A DNA stretch of 64,000 nucleotides. It comes from Acanthosoma haemorrhoidale. Lineage: Eukaryota > Arthropoda > Insecta > Hemiptera > Acanthosomatidae. The stretch lies in assembly GCA_930367205.1 (NCBI GenBank), contig OV884015.1, positions 104,038,509-104,102,508 on the forward strand, given 5' to 3'. This document shows, one piece after another, positions 1-10,695 of this stretch. The notes under the pieces were generated by a model, which saw nothing but the letters and a program-made list of their open reading frames with translations, did no database searches and was not told the origin of the DNA. The translations under genes were made by a program, and so were the position numbers. Positions within the stretch are counted from its first letter, which is position 1; every line of letters begins with the position of its first letter.

Positions 1-637
1 TTTAAGATCTCTTCTTGAATTATAATATGCATTATATTGTGGTAGTTTAGTGTATTACAAAGAGCTATTAAAAGTTTTGTCAGGAATAAAAGTTTAATTT
101 TCATAATTCACGTTACTTGTAATCGGTCAGCTTACTTTACTCGCATACGCTACTATTTTATTTGTGATGCGTTTGTTTTATTTTCATTTGTCTGTGCGTT
201 AATGTATTCCATCGTTCTTTTCTCTCTCACTCCACCGCCACTTTGGAAATCTCTCCCTCCTAATATCCGCCATGGAATCTTCAAAACCATTCTAATCCAA
301 CACCTCTTCACTATTCACACAAATAATTTTTAGTTTTGACCGTTTTATTCATTTATTATATTTTCATAGTTAATTCTTTGCATTTATGTTTTTCTTTTAT
401 TATTTACTGGGCGGAACCTTATTTTGGATTTACTATTGTCTATTGAAGTTTTCAGTTAACTATAACATTAATAGTTTACTAACTTCTTTGCATTGCTTTT
501 TCTATAAAACGATCCATCTCTGATTGCTTTCTCATTTTTCTTAGGCAAGTAATGAATCATAATCCTATACAATTACTAACCTTGTTGTCCTAATGAATAA
601 TACGAAACGTTTTTTTTGATGTATCAATGAAAAGGTA
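1..637. other. AT-rich intergenic DNA
   Basis: I see no convincing exon, RNA gene or recognisable repeat in this stretch. Reading frames are short on both strands. It ends at the AGGTA target duplication of the following LTR. Confidence 0.5.
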
Positions 638-1236
638 TGTTGGGTCGTCACTAGGGGGTGCCTGATCACCCTAGCCCTGGTGACAAGTGCGGATTGTTCG
701 AGTTTATAACCTGGACCCATTTATGATAGGTATGTGCCCCGACAATGCACGATGTTCAAGAGAAGAGGCACAGAGGTTTCATAAAGAATTAGTCAAGTTT
801 TCAGAGTTCAAGCGGAAACCAAGCATCACCAAGTAAAGGTCACGGGAGACTCGCGAGGCGACTGACGAGGAGACTAAGATACTGGTTTACAGGGCCAGGA
901 GCCCTGGCTTAAGTACCCTCTCTACTTCCTGCCGGGAGGCTGCAAGGTTGCCTAGGCTGGCGGTTGGTTTTCACACCTGTCGCGAGGAACGTGACCGACG
1001 CCTAATTACCTACCCCTGGAGGTAGAGAGGCCCCAGGTTGTTATGTTTATGACTGCCAGCTGCTGACCCTCCTCAGGTTACTTGTTTGGTCCCCGTCTTT
1101 TATTGCTTAACAGATATACAATGATTTATATTTGTTATTAATACATTTAGTTCATGTTATTTTACTCGGCAATGTTATTTTTATATAGCCAATAGAGTAT
1201 AGGGTGATTTATCTTATATAGTTAGCGGTCGCTACA
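638..1236 (+). mobile_element. Solo LTR (copy 1), 5-bp target duplication
   Basis: The segment begins TGTTGGGTCGTCAC and ends GGTCGCTACA, the TG...CA pattern of a long terminal repeat. It is flanked by AGGTA at 633-637 and AGGTA at 1237-1241, a perfect 5-bp target duplication. Related copies lie at 38025, 40103 and (inverted) 53111. No gag or pol coding sequence lies beside it, so it is best read as a solo LTR left by recombination between the two LTRs of a retrotransposon. The family (Gypsy or Bel-Pao) cannot be decided without internal sequence. Confidence 0.85.
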
Positions 1237-1241
1237 AGGTA

Positions 1242-2058
1242 TTATGTTAAGGTTCGACAAAACGCATAATTGAGTTATTAAACCACACATGAGGTGAATT
1301 GTTTCTGAACAAGTGTTGATTTTGAGTAGTTTAATCAATGAAGCTACCAGTAATAGTGAAGTCAACGAGGAAATATTCTTTAAAAAAAAAGACAAGTGTG
1401 AACAATGAATAATAAGAGGGCAGTAAGGGGAGGATCTAAAGGACCTTCATAAATCCAGAGGTGTAATTACCCCCAAAATTATGAAAATTCCGGTGGCCGT
1501 TAGTCGAGAAAGCCGAAAAGGCTATAACTTTGCGGATTAAACTAATAAATCTTAAGAGAGAACGTGCTCAAGAGTCATCGGCTAATGTGATTAGAGCGGG
1601 CTATGGAAGATGTGGAAAAGTTAAACAGTGGATCCACTTAGGGCCGCCCACTATATCATCTGCGACTGGCGGCAGCTCTTATCTCCTCTGGCAAAGTCTA
1701 ATCATTCCCCGATATCTTTAATTGCTGAGCCTTAAACAGAGAGAGAGAGGCAGGAGATACTTGTCTTTAACGAACACTCGACCTGCATGAAAGACTAAAG
1801 CAACAACCTTCATCACGCTCTAAATATAACTGCCGCAATCATGTGAGAAAAAAAAACATTATCTTTATATTATTTCGCTTCTCTCCGATTTAAATTCCAT
1901 ACAGGCAGGTCCCAACACCACCCGATCTGTAAATAGGCAGATGAAGGTTTTTAATTTATTCTTGGGTACAGCACTCGCGTACTAATTTTAGACAATAAGC
2001 AAATTTTAAAATTCAAAAATATTTTTGTTTAAAAAAAATACGACGATAATTGTATTCT
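1242..2058. other. Intergenic DNA without recognised feature
   Basis: Only short reading frames are present, for example 63 codons at 1530-1721, with nothing to support a product. Composition is AT-rich and there is a short GA-rich run near 1740. Confidence 0.4.
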
Positions 2059-2071
2059 ACACAGATAATCT

Positions 2072-3194
2072 TTTTATTCCTTTATTGTGCAAATATACAA
2101 TCTGCCTTATTGAGCAATAAGTAATTAAGATAAATGCTCTCATTCATGCCATATTTACAATTCATCATTCACTCGCTCATTCATACAGTATTTACAGCCC
2201 AGAGACCTCCCAAATCCATATGTTTGTCACCTCCATCACATACGAAAGAGGAAGTGGAGTCTTGGGAAGTCCCCCACGCTCCTCCGTCAGCCGCGTCACC
2301 GGATACGAGCCAGTGGAGGGTGACCAACAGCGCGAGAGCCACAGACGCTCAGGACATGATTGGAGAACCTGGCCGCTGCCAGGACTCCCACTGTCACGCA
2401 GTTATAGCAGATCACGAGGCCACTGCCGTTTCAGTCTCCAAGGAGGTTTATAGGGATGAGTGGTGCAGTGCAATGACTGTGCTACGGGATTAGGGTGGTT
2501 GGATAGCTTGCTATAGAATTTCATGAACTTGGAAGGGATGAGATTTGAAGAATGTAGGGTATATTAAGATCGTTATGAAGGGTTTTGTTGCTGTAATAAG
2601 GGGTATTTACTATTGCTCTCAGGACTTTTGATTGAAAGGATTGGATACGCTTGATGTTCAACTTTTTGGCTGTCCCACATAGCTCTATTCCGTATGTTCA
2701 GATTGACATAAGTATAACTTTGTAGATTAGTAATTTATTTTCTATTGAGAGATGGGATGTCCTTTGAAGTAGTCTGTACAGTTGTCCAAAGCGTCTGTTT
2801 AGTTCTTGTCTTTTTAGCCTCGTATGTGGGTTCCAGGTCAGTCGTTTGTCGAGATGGAAGCCTAAGTACCGTACTGTCTTGGATACAGGGCGAGGAATGG
2901 AATTAAAATAAACTAGTAGACAGAGGGCAAAGGTAATGTGGGAACATTTTGCTTCATTAACTTTGATTCGACATTGGTTGCACTAATACTCGATCTCATC
3001 AAGGTGTTTTTGAAGGTTTTGGGATGCTATATCAGGGTCTGGATGGGATGACAAGACTGCAGTGTCATCTGCAAATGTGGCCAAGAAGGTATTGGGAGTA
3101 GAGGGGACATCAGTGGTGTATAGGTTATAGAGGATGGGGCCTAGGACACTGCCCTGTGGAACTCCTGCATTTATGGGATAGTAGGTAGAATATA
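2072..3194 (-). mobile_element. Jockey-family LINE, 5'-truncated copy (LINE-J copy A)
   Basis: This is the 3' part of a non-LTR retrotransposon lying in reverse. Minus-strand translation near 2983-3198 gives reverse transcriptase motifs AGVPQGSVLGPILYNLYT and FADDTAVL, nearly identical to the longer copy at 21438-24506. The rest is degraded ORF2 C-terminus and 3' UTR. The 3' terminus is at low coordinates (ATTGTGC...CTGCCTTATT). It is flanked by ACACAGATAATCT at 2059-2071 and 3195-3207, a 13-bp target duplication that fixes both ends. It is non-functional: only the last third of the element is present. Confidence 0.9.
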
Positions 3195-3267
3195 ACACAG
3201 ATAATCTAATGACAATAATCTAATAAGTAAAAGAAAAAATATTAAAAAAAAAAAGAAGAAAACCTAC

Positions 3268-3800
3268 CACCTCTGGCACGAATCACGACCATTAAATGCC
3301 TTGGCATTGATTGGAAAAGGTTTTCAATGAAGTCCTAAGGAATAACGTCCCACTCTTCGGCAACAGCCCTTTCCAATTCGTCAAGGGGTATTCCGACGTC
3401 ATATTCTTCAGTTGCTCTTAGACATATTGAATAGGATTTAAGTCTGGACTCCGTGGTGGCCACACCAACAGCTCAATCCCAACTTCAATCAGGCAATCAT
3501 CAACAATTCCATGCTCTGTGGGGTCTGGTGTTATCATCCATTAGCAAGAATCCCCCGCCGATGTAGGCAATAAGCAAACGGCACTACATGTTCTTCTATT
3601 ATGTCTCTAAGGTACCTCTGAGACGTTATGGATCTTCCCCACACAACAACCTATTCAGTACCAGCTCCAATGAAATACCACCCCATTGAGCCACCACGAA
3701 ATGCCACATGGGGAACCGTACAGCATGGCGCGTACCTCTCTCCTGGCAGTCTCCATATAAAATTACGGCCATCTGAACAACACTTAAGCTAATAGTTAGC
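3268..3800 (-). pseudogene. Tc1-like transposase remnant
   Basis: Minus-strand translation, with frame changes, gives the Tc1 signature pieces in order: SDGRNFIWRLPGERYAP (about 3800-3730), GGSMGWYFIGAG, LMDDNTRPHRA (about 3544-3510), WPPRSPDLNPIQYV (about 3463-3419) and DFIENLFQSMPRHLMVV near 3300. These correspond to the C-terminal catalytic half of a Tc1/mariner DDE transposase, which cuts and pastes the element. Stops and frameshifts break it. The usual glutamate of the SPDLNPIE motif reads as glutamine here, so the catalytic triad is lost as well. I found no terminal inverted repeats, and the N-terminal DNA-binding half is not evident. Confidence 0.85.
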
Positions 3801-3810
3801 TCTTCTTGGC

Positions 3811-4999
3811 CAGTCCCTTGCCATTAGTGCGTGAGGTATCATACTTTGGGATCCTTTTTTGTTCAGAAATAGTATTTTTAACAACTACTCTGAAACCCAA
3901 AAACACTGTCCAAGGTGCTGCTCCCTACCCGAAGAGTTATCGCTTATCCCTCAAACCTGTCTTTATGATGGCCAATAAAGGACCGATCAGAGCCCTTCGA
4001 AACTGAATGCCCCCCCACCCAAAAACACCCAAAAAGGTTAATTAGATGTCAGTTTTTTTGTTAATGACAACCTGCCCCACATGTGCAATATATTACTTAT
4101 ATATATTAAATTCACATGTCGGGGTAGGCCATCATATAACAGTTAATCGTCACACCACTAAGTATACAGATATATAATCCTACCAAATGTATAAATCTTT
4201 ATGGACCGCCACATTTGTACGTAGGTACTTACCTGTTATAATAAGAATAACTTTGAGGTTAATCTGACTTTAAGTACAAAGATTCGTCGGTTTTTAATTA
4301 ATATCTTGACAACCATAGTAATAATGAGTTGAGGTTAGGAAAACATTGTTTATACATCAACGCTAATAAAAATGTCTCGCTCAGTTGTATTTAACGCCGG
4401 ATCTTGTTGTTAGGATTCACTTTGTTTTGTTTTTTCACCGAAGAAGTTCTTTGAAGTATTTACCGTGTTGAAAACTTGTCTTGACTGACTACATATGGTT
4501 AATAGCATAATACTAACTAGCCTAGTTCTAATGATGCGTTTCGTCGAAAGTTGGTTTGTTTCGGGGCTTGCAAAAAGATAAAAAAAAACCCTAAGATCGC
4601 ATTCAAGATGGCTCTACTTGAAGGTCAGATATGATTGCCGCGAAGGATATTCTGCTGTAAGTAGTAAGTAATTAAAGGACACATACAGGTATGATATGAT
4701 AAGGCGTCGCTTATCATTCGTTATCACTTATAGCTAATTAGCCTAATAAGCTGTATTAATGTCATATTTAACCTGTACTTGCATGAACTGGCTAGCACTG
4801 ACCTAAGTGATCTCCAGGGTAAGATGAGACCATTTCATTACCGTACCGCTAATAATTGAATCAATGTCGAAACGGTTGACTTATCAACCATTGAATAGTC
4901 ATAGGTATACATGTTAATATATCCAATCTCGCTGTGGTAAGAAATGCACTAATATCGTTAGCCACTAAGGGTTTAGCCAAAGAGAAGCTTGGGCACTCG
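3811..4999. other. Intergenic DNA without recognised feature
   Basis: AT-rich sequence with short frames only. A short C-rich/A-rich low-complexity stretch lies near 4010-4035. No coding, RNA or repeat signature is convincing. Confidence 0.4.
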
Positions 5000-5078
5000 T
5001 GCAGGCTAGCTCACTTGGGAGAGCCCTCGACTAGAGGTTGGGAAGGCACTGGGTTTTAGCGACCCGATTCATATCCGT
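5000..5078 (+). repeat. tRNA-like sequence (pseudo-tRNA or SINE head)
   Basis: TAGCTCACTTGGGAGAGC at 5007-5024 closely matches an RNA polymerase III A box, and GACCCGATTC near 5061-5070 resembles a degraded B box at about the right distance. I cannot close an acceptor stem, so this looks like a decayed tRNA or tRNA-derived SINE rather than a working tRNA gene. Confidence 0.35.
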
Positions 5079-5296
5079 TTATTTATAACACAATGGCACC
5101 CTACTATCTTTACCATTTATGTTTTGTATAAGTATCTCCTTTCGTTTTATTACATTTCAAACTATCTATACCTTCCAAATTGTAATTCTTTCTAGCATAC
5201 TTATACCATAGATACTATTTGAACTAATAGAAGTGAAAATTGATAAGGGTTACTTATTTTTTGCTCATCAAAACGTATGAAATGTTTTTTTCTTTT

Positions 5297-6028
5297 ATAG
5301 CCCCTTTAAATTTACAGATAATTATAGATCCTCAGGCAAATTAATTTTGTATTTCCTGTAGCATCGCTACATTATATATAGGTTTTGTTATTTTATAATA
5401 ATTATATAATGAATAAACAAGTATAATGATATACATTATACGTGACTGGACTGAACTGACTCTAATAAAGGTGATGGGGCTCACTTTTTTGATCGAACTT
5501 AAAACTAACTTACATACTAATTCATAACCTAATTTTTCCCCGACAGTCTGTTGCCATCGATGTGGCAGAAGGGGTGGTGGGGTCATAGTGTTAAACACTG
5601 GGTTGGTTAGGCGCTGCACGAGTCAAAAAAACTTGATGTGTCTCCGGTGGATGATCTCTCCCACCGACGGCACACCCTTGGTGCAGGTCCGCGTTCTTTA
5701 ACCTCTCGAGAGAGGTTTGTCGGACCACTTTTCGCATAATCCCATTCTGGAAATGTTGGAGACATTTGGCTGTATTGTCAGTCAAGTGGGCGAATAGCGG
5801 GGCACATTTATAGATCATCAGTTTGAGACAAAGCGACAGGTTGGGTGAAGTTAGCAAGTGCGATAGCCGGTAAGACCTGTGTCGTACTTTTTCTATTTTA
5901 TTACTAAAATGAGTAGGGAAATGGAGATGCCTATCCATTTTTATGCCCAGATAGTGCATTGAGAAAGCTGGTGAGTTCTCTTGCCCTCCTATACTACACG
6001 ATTTTGGCAAGGCTTTTTTCCCCTTTTC
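5297..6028 (-). mobile_element. Second LINE family (LINE-2 copy 1), ORF2 C-terminus and 3' UTR
   Basis: Minus-strand translation of 6046-5591 gives GGQENSPAFSMHYLGIKMDR, LSHLLTSPNLSLCLKL and FQNGIMRKVV, matching the better copy at 62360-63395. These residues follow the reverse transcriptase in Jockey-like LINE ORF2 proteins. The 3' UTR runs down to about 5297 and contains the family hairpin (CTGTAGCATCGCTAC, about 5357-5371). Relative to copy 7 a short segment after the YKC motif is missing and frames are broken. It is a 5'-truncated, dead copy whose upstream edge abuts the foldback at 6029-6078. Confidence 0.8.
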
Positions 6029-6078
6029 ATACATCATACATTTCATAAATATGGGTTGTTATGAAATGTATGATGTAT
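6029..6078. repeat. Perfect 20-bp inverted repeat with 10-nt loop
   Basis: The arm 6029-6048 is the exact reverse complement of 6059-6078; the core of each arm is ATGAAATGTATGATGTA or its complement. It lies at the 5' edge of the reversed LINE-2 copy. Confidence 0.9.
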
Positions 6079-6415
6079 TCTCTATAGGTATAGGTAAAGC
6101 GTGTAATTTCTCCAAGGGAGAGAGGACCATTGCTGTATTATCTGTTACTATTTCTACTATTAAAACACTTGACTACTCATAAATACTTATTTCAACGTGA
6201 GTTTGATGTAGCTATGCAAATCAGCTGGGGGCTGGAACGTAACGTTATAACATAATGGTAAAGAGTTCAACAAAACCTTCTTGAGGTGTACTGTATTTTT
6301 ATTACAACCCTGACTGTGGTTATATCTCATTACTTAAAACAATAAATTCACATTATTGAATTAATATGGAAATCTAATGATTAATGTACTAGTTTCGAAA
6401 AGATCCGTTTATTTT
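6079..6415. other. Short intergenic tract
   Basis: No gene is recognised. The segment GCGTGTAATTTCTCC near 6098 loosely resembles plus-oriented LINE-2 sequence seen near 62604, which may reflect an inverted LINE piece. Confidence 0.3.
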
Positions 6416-6679
6416 GTATCTATGTAATTTTACATAGTCTTGAGGACAGTACCCTTGTTGTATCTATGTCATTTTACATAGTCTTGAGGATAGTACCCTT
6501 GTTGCATCTATGTAATTTTACATAGCCTTGAGGACAGTACCCTTGTTGTATCTATGTAATTTTACATAGTCTTGAGGACAGTACCCTTGTTGTATCTATG
6601 TAATTTTACATAGTCTTGAGGATAGTACCCTTGTTGTATCTAGGTAATTTTACATAGTCTTGAGGATAGTACCCTTGTT
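6416..6679. repeat. 44-bp minisatellite, six copies
   Basis: Six head-to-tail 44-bp units start at 6416, 6460, 6504, 6548, 6592 and 6636. Each contains CTATGTAATTTTACATAG or a one-base variant; the main form is an 18-base perfect palindrome. The units also share the segment CTTGAGGACAGTACCCTTG. Units differ by only a few substitutions, so the array is young. It lies about 330 bp before the long exon of the first paralogue, probably in its upstream region or first intron. Confidence 0.95.
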
Positions 6680-7008
6680 GTATCCTGCACAAAATTTATA
6701 ACAACGTAAAAATGTGTAAACTCCAGTGCCATTGGCCAGGTAATGGCTAAGCCATTTCTTTTAAGGGCTGATGTAATGGTATACATGTTATTTACATGAT
6801 CGGTGGTTCGCTATGTATTACACTTGATGCCTAACAATGTCATGACAAATAGAACGGGTTATAGCAACAACTAAATCTCCTTATGATTTTTTTTTTTAAT
6901 TTAAATGGTGTTTGTAAAATTTATACTAGAGCATTAGTGATTGTCATGTATTATGCCTCAGCTCAATATAAAATGGTGATGGTAAAGTGAGCATGGTCGT
7001 TGTTTCAG
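6680..7008 (+). other. Presumed intron or upstream sequence of paralogue 1
   Basis: This AT-rich stretch ends in TTGTTTCAG (7000-7008), a good splice acceptor. I could not find the preceding exon carrying the start codon. Confidence 0.5.
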
Positions 7009-9439
7009 AACATGGATCATTTTCAAGCTTTGCGTTGCCACCATCGTAGCTCACGATTGCAGGATTGAAGACCGAGACACGTTTTTCAGATTTAACGATA
7101 ACGTTAGTGACTTTGTAATAAAAAGTAAGAAAGCCATATCGATATTAAATAAAGACATAAAACGGAGTAATGAGATCCTTGACAAAGTCGCAGCCGATTC
7201 GGAGAGGATAAACCTCCTGAGCGGATTCCAAGACATTGCGATTGAAAACATCGAAAGCCTGTTAGAAAGGGGTATGCTTGACAGATTGGGGAGAGCAAAG
7301 CTGACTGAAGACGATTTAGTGACAATCCCTTGGGGCGATATGCTACAAATAGATGACAGTGTTCTATACAGAGCTGGGCACGGGCGAACGAGGAAGCCTT
7401 TCTTCAGTAAAGCTGTGACTCAAGATTGGCACCAGTACAGTTTTTTGGGTGAGCATGGAACGAAGCATGATCCTTCTATGCCATTGAATAAACAGGTAGT
7501 ATCAACTATGGTTCTTCCAATGCGACATTACAACGGTAATAACAGTATTTGTATCAATTTAGAACCGTTCTGTAAAAGCAATGAAACACAAGATAATACG
7601 AGAAAAACATCAGATGATGTCGGTTTTAGTGCGACCACAGAAACTTCCTCGAAAGGATCACATTCCACCAGGCCTACAACTAAATCTCATGACCTCGTGA
7701 CTTCCGCTGTATCACACTCTCCATCATCAGAACATAAGTCACCTTCATCCGATTCAGATGTGTCTGTCCATTCTCGTAACTCAGGCAACCCGACGTGTCG
7801 TTGGGTGTGTGACAATATAAAGATACTCTCGACTACACAAGGGAATTTTATGGTTCAAGAAGAAGTTTCTGATAAAAATGAAGCTACAACTTGTAGTTGC
7901 CAAAAATCAAAGGAGAAATTGTCTACTGAAGAAGTTGAAACAAAAGATTCCTCGAGTATTTATCCTTCCACCATTTCACCATCGACGACGGCCAAAAAAC
8001 CACACTTGACAAATTCTGAGTTATCACTAGCCGGGTCTGTCACCACCTCGTCCACTACTCACGGCGGTATAAAGTACCCACCTTTGCTAGAAGTAGACAG
8101 CCTAAATGTAGATAAAACAACATCTTCTTTTAACGTAACTGAAATACTCAATGACGGATCTTCAGCTTCTGATGACCCATCTGCAGTTTTAGCGAGAGTA
8201 GTGGCTCGATTACAGTCGAGAACGTGGGAACCACCAGGGATCAGATTCGGATTAAAAGATCTGTTTAATTTAGTATCGAAAAAGAAGGCAGCAGTGATAT
8301 CCTCATCGACTGAAGCGATAAACAGCGAAGAGATCACATTAGCCAATACTTTCAGTATTAAGACAAACTCAGAAGGAGCTGAAATAATATTTTACGCCGG
8401 TTTCAAGAAACGCAATGGAACTACATGCTTCAAGGTAGAAGAAACTACCTCGTCATTCTCCAGTGCCTTATCGTCATTGACAGATGAATCCATTGAGCTC
8501 ATGAGTAACATTATGTCAAGTATGTGCTCATCTGGTAAAACGAAAATAATGGGGAAACAGTCCACTCCAAGAGATTCATCTGACAATACAATGGAACAAA
8601 GTAGTTCAAGCACTGTTACTACCGAAGATAAACCAACGGGTGGCGGCTCAACAAACACTTCACAGTCCAATGTGCAAACGTCAAATGTGGGCACCATGGA
8701 AACAGGAACAGAACTCACAGACAACCAAACTCCATCAAATGAACTCAACCCTAGCTCGGTCACCAAGACAACTAAGTGCAAACCAATAAACCTTATTGAG
8801 ACCAACCCACCTTCTAATAATGAGCTTACGACAAGCTTGGACAACATGACTGCGGAAACACCAACAGGCCCTACAGACAACCAATCTCCAACCAATGAGC
8901 TCACTTCCGGTTCGGCTACCATAAATAAGCCAACGACGACGTGCCAAACGATAAGCCTTGTAGACGAGGCTTCCCCTTCGAGTCTACTAACAACAGAGAG
9001 CAAATCCTCTGCGGAAAGTAAAAGCACAAAGTGTGTCCCAACAACTTGCCCGTCTGTTTCCGGTGCCGCAGATGATTCCTCGACGAAACAATCAACAATC
9101 AATCCCTCACCCCCTAGGCACTTTCTAGATCTATTTATAACACTCCCTGTCTACTATAAAACATTAACGATAACAAAAAAAGAAAGTTTTTTCAACCGAA
9201 TGAACGGGCACATGAAGAAGCACGGGGCTAGAGGTAGTGCGACTACTGAGCCCCGTGGCCTGTGGTCCTTCCTCCAGGCAAAGTCTATGTCCACATCAGG
9301 CGAACAACAAGAGAGAAAGAATAAACCTTTGGAAATATTTATACTTGATCCAGACCTGGCTCTGTGGAGGAATGGTCTCAAATCGATAAAACAACAAAAG
9401 GAATTCGACTCATCAACGACTAGCTATCTGTATAAATAA
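7009..9439 (+). CDS. Unrecognised secreted-type Ser/Thr-rich protein, last exon (paralogue 1)
   Basis: The exon follows the acceptor TTGTTTCAG and stays open for about 809 codons to TAA at 9437-9439. The first base completes a codon, so an upstream exon supplies the start. The first residues (TWIIFKLCVATIVAHDC) look like a signal peptide. Residues about 18-90 are charged and heptad-like (AISILNKDIKRSNEILDKVA, DSERINLLSGFQ), suggesting a coiled coil. Most of the rest is rich in Ser, Thr, Asn and Pro, including a tandem duplication of about 52 residues (TDNQTPSNEL near 8719-8748 and TDNQSPTNEL near 8872-8901). The C-terminus has the motif PLEIFILDPDLALW. The same acceptor phase, N-terminal block and IFILDP motif recur in the next gene, so the two are tandem duplicates. 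I do not recognise the family; a mucin-like, secretory or structural role is only a guess. An ATG at 7274 opens the same frame but would drop the signal peptide. Confidence 0.75.
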
Positions 9440-9477
9440 ATTCCAAAGAGATACTTGCATTATTCCATGAATTTATT

Positions 9478-9483
9478 AATAAA
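9478..9483 (+). promoter_or_regulatory. Polyadenylation signal of paralogue 1
   Basis: AATAAA lies 39 bases after the stop codon of the first paralogue, a suitable distance for 3' end formation. An overlapping AATAAA also follows the stop directly. Confidence 0.5.
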
Positions 9484-9484
9484 A

Positions 9485-10303
9485 GTGAAGCAACAATATA
9501 ACCTATTGGCCCTCTAACCTAGCAATTTCTTCCACTATATCTTTGTCAGGTCTACATTCATCCTTCTCGTATCACGAAAGAACTCCTAGGCTTTTCAATA
9601 AAATACTGAATATTGTTCAACATAATAAGAACATCCAAGTCTTCTGATCTAGCTTTCAGTATGATGCTGCCCAGACTATCATAGCCCAATTCATTTACGA
9701 GTCCAAAATTGTTCAGTTGTTACTTCTTGTCATACCGATCTAACATATAGTCTTAATTCCTTATGAAGTTACTAGTTTAATTTATTTACCCGAAATTTCG
9801 GCTGGAAGTATGGTAGATTTAGCTCAGCAAGGACATCTCATGGGATTGAATGATTCGCCGGTGGTCGTGTCAGACAATGACAACTAACCAGATATTAGCG
9901 GTATCACTTTTTATTATTTTTATTCGTAAAGCGAAGATCCAGGATGTCATAAATTGGCCTTTCATCATCAGCCATGTCATTTACTCTAGTTATTTTTAGG
10001 ATCCAGTATTATTATTTTTAATTTATCTGTAATATATCTCATGAATATCTTTCGTTTACAACATAAATCATCTCCAATTTTACTCCTAACAATAATATTC
10101 AATCATTTATTTAATTAGTACCGGTTTTTTGCCCCATTAACGCACAATCTCCTCCTCACCACGCTGATATACTCCAATTCTGACTTGACAACTGCTATCA
10201 TTGCATTGCTGTCTCAAGCATTGCTATCCTTGGTAGCCTAAATTCGCAAATTTCAGCAATTTTAGCAAATTTCTTCTCCTCCAAAGATTCACAAATTAAA
10301 TAC

Positions 10304-10305
<2 letters not shown>
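9485..10305. other. Tract between the two paralogues
   Basis: AT-rich DNA expected to hold the promoter and first exon of the second paralogue. I could not identify a start-codon exon with a convincing splice donor in the phase required. Confidence 0.35.
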
Positions 10306-10334
<29 letters not shown>

Positions 10335-10510
10335 CTTAGCTCTCAAACTTATAAAATAGGATGTGGGAAAATTATTTTGGGCTAATGAGTGCCTTTCACT
10401 AAGGGGAGTCCCCCATTTGAAGGATGTATAAGAAGGATATAGGGTGGGGTATGCCTAAAGGAGGCGGGTGGAATCAGGAAGGTAGTGAGAGTCTACCGAG
10501 GGTGATTAAA
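10306..10510. repeat. Interspersed repeat R3, copy 1 (T-run head)
   Basis: A long T-run is followed by CTTAGCTCTCAAACTTATAA and by the segments AAGGGGAGTCCCCCATTTGAAGG and GTGAGAGTCTACCGAGGG in diverged form. The same order of motifs recurs at 15380-15570 and 49634-49826. The T-run suggests an element with a poly(A) tail lying in reverse, perhaps a SINE or LINE tail; no coding sequence is seen. Confidence 0.6.
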
Positions 10511-10695
10511 TACAACTTCGAGAAGACCCTGTTCAGAGAAATTTAAATCATTTTAAATATCGAGTAGGTGGTTTCAAAGTGTATAAAAAAACGGCATATT
10601 AATGCATTAAATAAATGTTACATGCTTATCTCTTGCCCATCCAAAAACAATGCTTCTTTCCTTTAATTGTAATTATAAAACGTTTTTTGTTTCAG

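Noticed and set aside
2134..2493. 119-codon forward frame, and similar frames at 16453, 24134 (minus), 26348 and 42464
   Set aside because: All lie in LINE-J 3' UTR sequence, most of them antisense; their mutual similarity reflects repeat identity, not a conserved gene.
8392..9102. 236-codon reverse frame opposite paralogue 1
   Set aside because: It mirrors a Ser/Thr-rich coding strand, has no splice or start context, and the forward frame is longer and supported by homology to paralogue 2.
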